This document shows, one piece after another, positions 37,196 through 44,600 of a DNA stretch of 64,000 nt (position 1 is its first letter; each line of letters begins with the position of its first letter). The stretch is from an uncultured Bacteroidaceae bacterium. Its GTDB lineage: Bacteria > Bacteroidota > Bacteroidia > Bacteroidales > Bacteroidaceae. The stretch is from the NCBI GenBank assembly GCA_904502235.1, contig CAJGDP010000004.1, positions 29,820 through 93,819 of the forward strand. Reading direction: 5' to 3'. The position numbers and the translations under genes are program-made. The notes beneath the pieces were generated by a model that did not search any database, was not told the origin of the DNA, and was given only the letters and a program-made list of their open reading frames with translations.

Positions 37196-37573
37196 TTATT
37201 GGAGCATCAGCAGGATTTCGTCCTTTATCTCTTGTGGAATTTCAATACCGCGTGTCTGCAGGCAGTGTGCCCATGTGTCAACCTCTTCGGTCTTCATGGT
37301 GTAGAGCACATGGCGGAACTCCTCAATATCGGCTTCGGTGTAATCCTCCTGTTTTGTGCCTTTGAAACGGTCGAGTTCCTCATCTTCAAAGTAGAGGTTG
37401 CTGTTGTCGTATCCTTTGGCGCAGTTCGTATGCTTTCCGCAACACTCTCCATCCTCACTTTCGTGGCTGTGGTGGTCGTCGGTTACAACTCTGTTGCGAT
37501 ATGATTTGCGCAGTATAAAGAAACCTGCAACAATAAAAGCCAATATTACTATTAGAACGATTGTATTGCTCAT
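37196..37573 (-). CDS. Conserved Bacteroidales small membrane protein with CC-x5-C motif
   Basis: 125 residues. One N-terminal membrane span (about 4-21) is followed by a basic stop-transfer, a His/Glu-rich stretch with ECCGKHTNC (Cys44, Cys45, Cys51), then an acidic conserved helical region (YFEDEELDRFKG, EFRHVLYTM). I recall homologues in Bacteroidales that have been labelled phospholipase without an evident catalytic motif; I do not trust that label. The topology puts the Cys-rich part in the cytoplasm if the N-terminus is outside. It is 70 bases upstream of porW and probably in the same operon, which makes a link to T9SS or metal handling possible but unproven. Confidence 0.72.
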   Translation of the reverse strand: MSNTIVLIVILAFIVAGFFILRKSYRNRVVTDDHHSHESEDGECCGKHTNCAKGYDNSNLYFEDEELDRFKGTKQEDYTEADIEEFRHVLYTMKTEEVDTWAHCLQTRGIEIPQEIKDEILLMLQ

Positions 37574-37892
37574 TATATATTATATATTTAGGTACAAATA
37601 TTATACTTTACAAAGTTATCAAATAAAATCGAAAGATTTATTATGTGGCTCTGATATATTTTGCAAGAATTCGGGCATATATTGCTGTAATGACAAAATG
37701 GCAAAGAGCTCTTTTTTGACTGATTGTTCCAAATTTTAAAAAAAATCTCTCTTTTTAATAAAAAAAATCCCATATCGTTATCTATTTTAAATATAAATTG
37801 TATCTTCGCCATGTTGATAGTTCTGTTTTGAACTTGATTTTTTGAATAACAATTTGACAGAATTCTAATTATTAATAATTTATAACGGAAAA
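37574..37892. other. AT-rich divergent intergenic region
   Basis: 319 bases between the Cys-rich membrane protein gene and the first FKBP gene. It is very AT-rich with A and T runs. The only promoter-like site I see is TATCTTCG at 37801-37808 (one mismatch to TAnnTTTG) for the rightward FKBP gene, giving a leader of about 75-80 bases. No convincing small gene was found. Confidence 0.5.
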
Positions 37893-38477
37893 ATGGATAA
37901 ATTCAGCTATGGCCTTGGAATGGGTATAGGTCAAAATTTGCAATCGATGGGAATCAAGAACATGAGTATCGAGGATTTTGTGAAGGGTATCAGCGATGTT
38001 CTTGCAGGTGCTAAAACCGAAATGACACACTCTGAGGCTCAGAAAGTTGTCAATGAACATTTCAAGGCTCTTGCCGAAGAGGCTTATGCACAGAATAAGA
38101 CTGCCGGTGAGGCTTTCCTTGCTGAAAATGCAAAGAAAGAGGGTGTGAACGTGTTGCCAAGCGGCTTGCAGTATCAGGTACTCACAGAGGGTAACGGCAA
38201 GAAGCCTTCGGCTACCGACCGTGTACAGTGCCATTATGAGGGTACTCTTATCGACGGTACAATTTTTGACAGCTCAATCAAACGAGGCGAACCTGCAGTG
38301 TTCGGTGTGAATCAGGTGATCAGAGGATGGGTTGAGGCTCTTCAGCTCATGCAGGAGGGTGCAAAATGGCGTCTCTATATCCCATACGATATGGCTTATG
38401 GCGAACATGGTGCAGGAGAAATGATACCTCCTTACAGTGCACTGATTTTTGATGTCGAACTTATAAAAGTTCTTTAA
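37893..38477 (+). CDS. FKBP-type peptidyl-prolyl cis-trans isomerase
   Basis: 194 residues without a signal peptide. The N-terminal helical dimerisation region (about 1-80, with SYGLGMGIGQNLQ) is of the FkpA/Mip type. The FKBP domain (about 88-194) shows LPSGLQYQVLTEGNGKKP, VQCHYEGTLIDGTIFDSS, IRGWVEALQLMQEGAKWRLYIP and AYGEHGAGEMIPPYSALIFDVEL, all with the usual active-site aromatics. It catalyses prolyl isomerisation and assists folding, here apparently in the cytoplasm. It lies 8 bases before a lipoprotein paralogue. Confidence 0.95.
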   Translation: MDKFSYGLGMGIGQNLQSMGIKNMSIEDFVKGISDVLAGAKTEMTHSEAQKVVNEHFKALAEEAYAQNKTAGEAFLAENAKKEGVNVLPSGLQYQVLTEGNGKKPSATDRVQCHYEGTLIDGTIFDSSIKRGEPAVFGVNQVIRGWVEALQLMQEGAKWRLYIPYDMAYGEHGAGEMIPPYSALIFDVELIKVL

Positions 38478-38485
38478 TTATAGTG

Positions 38486-39316
38486 ATGGTGCGTATCTCC
38501 GGAATATTTTCTGCACTGTTCTCTCTGCTTCTGCTTCTGTCGTCGTGCAACAACGGCATATCCGACAGAAAGGTAGAACTCAAGAACGCGAGTGATTCAA
38601 TATCCTTTGCTGTGAGCATGCTCATTGCCGAGGATATGCCGGTTGCCATGAATGAACTTGGAATAGACGAAAGCACTCTTCCTGCTTTCCTGCGTGGAAT
38701 AAAGGAAGCTTTCCCGGCAGATGAGTCGCCCGAGGCTGTGGCTTATGCCCGGGGAGTACTCATGGCCGCGTCGGCAATGGATATGCTTGAGCGTGCCGAC
38801 AATGCCATATATCCCGATGATACGATAAACAAGGTGGACCGTAAGATGTTTCTCGAAGGACTCATCGCCACAGCATATGGAACAGACAGAACCATGTCTG
38901 TCCAATATGCCAAGGAGTACTACAACCAACGTGTATTCCGTAACGCGAGCGATGAATTCATAAAAAGGAACAAGGAACGTCGTGGGGTGGTTACTTTGCC
39001 TTCAGGTCTTCAGTACAGAATCGAAGAGATGGGCACAGGTGCAACTGCCGGATATTATGACACGGTAAACTGTATATACAAGGGCTCTTTCCCGAATGGG
39101 GCAATGTTCGACTCTTCGCGTGGCGAGGTGGTGGAACTGCAGGTACGCACCCAGATTCAGGGACTTGCCGAGGCACTGATAACACTTCCTGTGGGTACGG
39201 TATGTAAATTGTATATTCCATGGGAATTGGCTTATGGAGAAAAGGGAACACGTTCCATTCCGCCATATAGCGCGCTTGTATACGACCTTGAAATAAAAGG
39301 CATCGCAGGTAAATGA
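38486..39316 (+). CDS. FKBP-type peptidyl-prolyl isomerase, lipoprotein
   Basis: 276 residues from the ATG at 38486 (a GTG lies one codon earlier). Lipobox LLSSC (Cys21) anchors it in the envelope. An N-terminal helical region is followed by an FKBP domain at about 165-276 (LPSGLQYRIEEMGTGA, NGAMFDSS, IQGLAEALITLPVGTVCKLYIP, AYGEKGTRSIPPYSALVYDLEI). The domain is a paralogue of the cytoplasmic FKBP encoded just upstream, so the pair serves the two compartments. Several active-site positions are less conserved than in the upstream copy, for example CIYKGSF for CHYEGTL. Confidence 0.93.
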   Translation: MVRISGIFSALFSLLLLLSSCNNGISDRKVELKNASDSISFAVSMLIAEDMPVAMNELGIDESTLPAFLRGIKEAFPADESPEAVAYARGVLMAASAMDMLERADNAIYPDDTINKVDRKMFLEGLIATAYGTDRTMSVQYAKEYYNQRVFRNASDEFIKRNKERRGVVTLPSGLQYRIEEMGTGATAGYYDTVNCIYKGSFPNGAMFDSSRGEVVELQVRTQIQGLAEALITLPVGTVCKLYIPWELAYGEKGTRSIPPYSALVYDLEIKGIAGK

Positions 39317-39341
39317 AAAAAACATAAAATAACTGACCAAA

Positions 39342-39809
39342 ATGAAAAACATTGAATGTAAGGTCGATGCACTTGACCTTAAGATTCTGAGCATCATCTC
39401 AAAAGATGCCCGAATTCCTTTCCGCAACGTAGCGGAGTTGTGCGGAGTATCACGTGCCGCAATACACTTGCGTGTACAGCATCTCATGGATATGGGAATA
39501 ATCTCCGGTTCAGGCTACGAAATAGACTTCCGCCGTTTGGGCTATAAGACCTGTACATACATCGGTATACGTCTTGAGCGTGGTTCCATGTATAAGGAGG
39601 TTGTAGAGCAGTTGCGTAAAGTCCCCGAAGTAGTGGAGTGCTGTTATACAACAGGTCCCTATTCTATACTTGTGCGTATGTATTCATATGACAATGAGCA
39701 TCTTATGCAGTTGTTGAATACAAAGGTGCAGGAGATACCGGGTGTGGTGAGTACAGAGACAATGATTGTACTCGACAACAGTATCAAGCGCAATATGCCG
39801 ATGGAGTAA
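39342..39809 (+). CDS. Lrp/AsnC-family transcriptional regulator
   Basis: 155 residues. An N-terminal winged helix-turn-helix (about 8-60: LDLKILSIISKDARIPFRNVAELCGVSRAAIHLRV) is followed by an alpha-beta RAM ligand-binding domain (about 70-145: YIGIRLERGS, VVECCYTTGPYSILVRMYS). Such regulators sense amino acids or other small molecules and form dimers to octamers. It follows the FKBP pair by 25 bases and precedes the C26-M19 peptidase fusion, a possible target since that enzyme would release amino acids. No operator was identified. Confidence 0.93.
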   Translation: MKNIECKVDALDLKILSIISKDARIPFRNVAELCGVSRAAIHLRVQHLMDMGIISGSGYEIDFRRLGYKTCTYIGIRLERGSMYKEVVEQLRKVPEVVECCYTTGPYSILVRMYSYDNEHLMQLLNTKVQEIPGVVSTETMIVLDNSIKRNMPME

Positions 39810-39830
39810 TCCCGGCAACATGTAAATAAA

Positions 39831-39873
39831 ATACCCCACACAACGGTTGCATGGCAATGGTGGTGTGGGGTAT
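39831..39873. repeat. Inverted repeat between the Lrp-type regulator and the C26-M19 gene
   Basis: Perfect 11-bp arms (39831-39841 and 39863-39873) around a 21-base loop. No T-run follows on the plus strand. It lies 18 bases before the next ATG, so it could be a weak terminator, an RNA element or an operator. Confidence 0.5.
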
Positions 39874-39890
39874 TCCGTAAAATAAGGTCT

Positions 39891-41642
39891 ATGGATAAAT
39901 TCGATATAGATTCCGAGTACAAGAGAGTACATTCGCAGTACCCTAAGAGCTTAACCTCGCCTGTAATAGGTATTACAGCCAATTACCGCGACGGCAATGC
40001 AGCCGTTGCCGAGGCTTATTATGCCTCAGTACTCCGGGCAGGTGGAACTCCGTTGATAATTCCACCATACTCCAATCGCAATGCTCTCTTTGAAACATTG
40101 CGCCATATAGATGCCTTGTTACTCACCGGAGGTGCGGATATCGACCCGCGTTATATGGGAGAAGAGCCGGACTATGCCTTACTGCACTCCATAAATCCCA
40201 AACGCGACGAACAGGAACTGTTGCTTGCGCGCCTTGCTGTTGATATGAATATCCCGATTCTTGGTATATGCCGCGGAATGCAGACACTTTCCGCAGCATT
40301 GGGCGGTGGTGTCCATCAGGATATATATGCGGCTTTGGGCGACGGGCTGCTTGCTCACGACCAGGAACCTGTTGAACGGCATGTGGCAACGCATGGTGTA
40401 AATGTAGTAAAGGATAGCCTGCTGTGGAAAATATTCGGCAGTGAGACATTGGCGGTAAACAGCTTTCATCACCAGGCAGTAAGCAGACTGCCGAAGGGCT
40501 TTGTGCTGTCGGCAACGTCACCCGACGGAGTCTATGAAGCGATGGAGGCGGTTGACGGTCGTTCAATAATGGCAGTGCAATGGCATCCCGAATCTTTTAT
40601 CCTTAACGAGGACCGTTGTATGATTCCGCTTTTTGAATGGCTTGTGGGTGAGGCAACCCTTTACCGCCGTTCACGCGAAATTCATTCGCAGATAATAACT
40701 CTCGACTCGCATTGCGACACCCCGATGCTCTTTGCTCAAGGATATGAAATGTATGAGCGAAGCGAAACTGCGCTTGTTGATTTGCACAAGATGCACGAAG
40801 GCGGGCTTGATGTCTCTACAATGGTTGCCTACCTGAAACAGGGTGCACGCGATGCCGATTCCTTGTCGCAGGCAACAAGGAATGCCGATGCTCTTCTGCA
40901 GGGCATTGCTGACAGAGTGGAACGTTGTGGCGGAGAGGCAGTTCTATGCAGCACTCCGGCAGAGGTGGATACCGCAAAACAACTTGGCAAAAAGATTGTT
41001 ATGCGCGGTATAGAGAATGGCTATGCCATTGGACGGGATTTGACAAATATAGAACGCTGGCGAAAGCAGGGAGTTGTCTATATGACATTATGCCACAACG
41101 GCAACAACGATATTTGCGACTCGGCACGTGGTAACGGCGAGCACGGTGGCTTGAGCCTGTTCGGCAAGGAAGTTGTACGCGAAATGAACCGTATAGGCAT
41201 GCTTATAGACCTTTCGCATGCAGCCGAAAGCACTTTCTGGCAGGTGCTTGAACTCAGTGAGCATCCCGTTGTCTGCTCACATTCGTCGTGCAAGGCATTG
41301 TGCAACCATCCGCGCAATCTCACCGATGAGCAGTTGCGCGCCATAGCAAGCAAGGGCGGAGTTGTGCAGGTAACCATGTACAGCGGCTTTCTGCGCGAAG
41401 AAGGTGAAGCCACTCTTGATGATTTTATGAGTCATCTTCAGCACGCCATATCGGTTGCCGGTATCGACCATGTGGGAATCGGAACAGACTTCGATGGCGA
41501 CGGAGCAGTTATTGGCTGTTCAAGTGCATCGCAACTTCTGAATATCACCCGCGAACTTCTGCGTCGCGGATACAACACCGGTGATATTGAAAAAATATGG
41601 AGCGCAAACTGGCTCAGGGTCATGCGCTCCGTTCAAGGCTAA
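39891..41642 (+). CDS. Fusion of C26 gamma-glutamyl hydrolase-like and M19 dipeptidase domains
   Basis: 583 residues in one frame. Residues about 24-250 form a class I glutamine-amidotransferase-like (peptidase C26, PuuD-type) domain: Cys127 in GICRGMQ, His232 and Glu234 in WHPES. Residues about 265-580 form an M19 renal-dipeptidase domain with a complete-looking binuclear zinc site: His274 and Asp276 in DSHCDTP, Glu375 in RGIENG, His443 in DLSHAAE, His464 in CSHSS, and GTDFDG. No signal peptide, so it is probably cytoplasmic. The pairing suggests consecutive removal of a gamma-glutamyl group and cleavage of the resulting dipeptide, as in glutathione or gamma-glutamyl-peptide breakdown; this is inference. 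Confidence 0.92.
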   Translation: MDKFDIDSEYKRVHSQYPKSLTSPVIGITANYRDGNAAVAEAYYASVLRAGGTPLIIPPYSNRNALFETLRHIDALLLTGGADIDPRYMGEEPDYALLHSINPKRDEQELLLARLAVDMNIPILGICRGMQTLSAALGGGVHQDIYAALGDGLLAHDQEPVERHVATHGVNVVKDSLLWKIFGSETLAVNSFHHQAVSRLPKGFVLSATSPDGVYEAMEAVDGRSIMAVQWHPESFILNEDRCMIPLFEWLVGEATLYRRSREIHSQIITLDSHCDTPMLFAQGYEMYERSETALVDLHKMHEGGLDVSTMVAYLKQGARDADSLSQATRNADALLQGIADRVERCGGEAVLCSTPAEVDTAKQLGKKIVMRGIENGYAIGRDLTNIERWRKQGVVYMTLCHNGNNDICDSARGNGEHGGLSLFGKEVVREMNRIGMLIDLSHAAESTFWQVLELSEHPVVCSHSSCKALCNHPRNLTDEQLRAIASKGGVVQVTMYSGFLREEGEATLDDFMSHLQHAISVAGIDHVGIGTDFDGDGAVIGCSSASQLLNITRELLRRGYNTGDIEKIWSANWLRVMRSVQG

Positions 41643-41643
41643 T

Positions 41644-41678
41644 AGCAATCCCTCGGCGTCGCCGAGGGATTGCTTGTT
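41644..41678. terminator. Intrinsic terminator between convergent genes
   Basis: Perfect 14-bp arms (41644-41657 and 41661-41674) with a 3-base loop and a short T-rich tail. It fills the 39-base gap between the C26-M19 fusion and the CotH gene. Confidence 0.85.
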
Positions 41679-41681
41679 TTA

Positions 41682-44600
41682 TCATTTCACCACAACTTTT
41701 TCTCCGTTTACAATGTAGATTCCGGCTGGAACTGCAATACGGGTTGTGCCCTTCTTGGCTCTTATATCGCGAATCTTGCGACCGTCAACTCCGTAGATTG
41801 CGATATCCTGTGGTTCAAGGAGAGTGATGCTTATGCACTCGCCGCCCTCAATGAGTGCGTCAATATCCATGCCAGTGATGTTGGTTGCCTGGCTGAATAT
41901 GATGTCGTGGTCTGCCACGCGCAATTCGTTGTTGTCGTTGTCAACGATATATGCGTTGCTTATCTTTATTCTGCAGTTCTCCTCGTTGATTATCTCGGAT
42001 GCTGTAAGGATTAATTCCACCATGCTTTCATTGTTTTCTGGCATGCACTCGTCGTAGTCGGAATATGCAACAATGCGGTATACGTTATTTCCTTTCTCTG
42101 TGAATGAGAAATTGCGTTCTTCCATATCCTTGTTGCACATCATGTCGATAAGTTCCACGCCCTGGGGAAGGGCTATATCGAACTGTATGGCTTTGTATTT
42201 CTCTTCGTCGCCTGCACTCAGGTTAATGCTTGCCATCTGTACGTCATCGAGCTCCAAAATAAGGTCATTTGATAGGAACTCTCCCAATGCCTGAATAGTA
42301 CTGTACCAATACATTGCAGATGGAGCATCGCTCTCTTCCACAATCGTAGCCGCTTGTCTTGCATCTTCAATGTCTATGGCTCCGCTCTTGTCGCAATCGG
42401 CTTTGGCTTCGCTGAGCGACGGGTGTATGTTGCCGTTGATGTATGCAGTAATAAGTGCCACGTCGTGTATTGTTACCTGATTGTTGCAGTTGACGTCTCC
42501 AATGACAGTATATATAAGGTCGTCGATATCGAACTTTTCAAGATTGTTGTATATGTAATCTGCTCTCTCCTGAACCCACTCCTTGTGGCGCTCTCGGTCG
42601 CTCTCTGTAAAACCGTGGGCGCAGTTCGGAGCTTTCTTGTTGTTGTCGAACGAACTCTTTGCGAATGTGTAGTAACTGTCGATGTATTCCAACAGTTCCT
42701 CCATGTTGTTGTTAGCAGTGAATTCGTTCCAAACCTTGTAGTAGTGCTTTCTGAATGACTCAACATTCAACAGATCGCTGAAGAAATGGTAACCGGGCTC
42801 GGTGGACATCTTGATGTTAAAGATGCTTGAGGTTGTTCCGTAATAGCAATAGACATTTCCGTTTTCATATCCGTAGCCCCAATCGAAATCCCATATAGGT
42901 CCGAACTTGTATTTCGACTTACTGCTGTTTTCGTCCTCCTTGAACAGGAATATACTCTTTGGATGTCCCAACTCCTGGTTGAGCGACAAATCGTTGGCAA
43001 GTATGAAGCGTGCCAAAGCATCCATATCAACCAAATCATCAATATTGAGTCCTTGATACAGCTTGTTGCATAAATTGTTGAATTGTTCAGGAATGTTTCT
43101 TTTGCGTGCTGTTACGTTAGGTGTAGAACTGTCATTAAGGTCGGGCTCTTTTACAAACACGGGCAGGTTGTATTTTGTGCTTTTGAATTGGTATTCGTCA
43201 TCAGAGTTTGAATCCAATTCAAGCAGGTATCCGGTGTCTTCGTCTACATCAACACTGTTGTTTGCCAATCCCACCTTTTCTGTGAACATATAGTTTCCTC
43301 TATAGGTGCCGTTTATATACAATTCCACCGGAACTATGTGGTTCGTATATTCTGCTCCTGCCAACTGGCCTATTTTCATTGATATGGCATTAGCCATAAG
43401 AGAACCTGTTTGGGCATTGGCAAGCAATACCCAGCTCTTGCCCTTGGTGAGTCCGAAAGGTTTCACTTTTTCTGCGAATTTCAGGCGGTATGGTTTCTTT
43501 GATGCCGACCATGATGAGTTTCCACGTCCCTTAATCTGCACAGAATCCTCAAAGTTATCATATATACCATATCCTGTTATACGGAACTTGGCTTTTCGAT
43601 AATAGTCCTTGCTGGTAATATCATAGCCACCGTCTACGTCAATGTCTATTCGTGGAACAGAGTTGGGGGTGTCTGTAAGCCAATCGATATTTACATCATA
43701 GTCGTTGCCGTATGGAATACGTTTAATTTCGTATTTCGCATCCTGAATCTTTACAGGATCTCCGCCAGTGGTTTCTGTGATTTTCTTTATGCGCAGTTCG
43801 GCTAGTGCCATGTGGTTCTTTGAGTATTCGCCCATGGTCTGTAGTATCTTTATCTTGGAATAGCTGCCTCCAAACTCTATCGTGGGTGAAGTGTATTCCT
43901 GTCCCGAACCGCCTCTGGGCATACTGTTGCTTATATAGTCAAGTGTCTTTACAAGAGTCCATGATGTGCCGTTGTTGCTTGCGTAAATCTCCCAAATTAG
44001 TGGGTTATATCCTTTTTGAGGACGACACTTGTAATATACCTGTATCTTGTCAAGAGCCTCGGGCATATCTATAGTAATGTATGTATTTACATTTACTGTT
44101 GCATTGTTTGCATCACCCCATGTTGAATGGAATATTGTGCTCGGATTGCCGTCGAGCAGATTGGCAAGGCTTTCATTTGATTGAGTCGATGGCTTGTTTG
44201 TATACAGCATATCGGCAGTCAGAGCTACATCTGTTACCTGTGTGCCTGTAACCGGCTCCGACCATATTTCGTCCTGAACCTTAATTCTCCTTGTGATGTT
44301 GTATCCGGGATATGTTACATGGTAGGTTACCTTGTCCTTGAAGCATTGGCGTGTCTCCTTGCTCACCTGCAATACGGTGTCGACGTATGCCACGGCTTTA
44401 TCGTCGCTGAGCGTGAAGCTTGCTGTAAGCCATTTGCCTATGGCGTTCAGACGGAAATTCATCTCGTTGGTTACAGGTTCTGCAATGGCGTCTACATGCA
44501 GGTTCGGGTTATACTTGTTGTTGAACTTGAATGTTTGCATAGTGGGCAATTCCGGTGCAATAAGTGAACAGCTGTCGTACTCCTCTTGGTTGTAGTAGAC

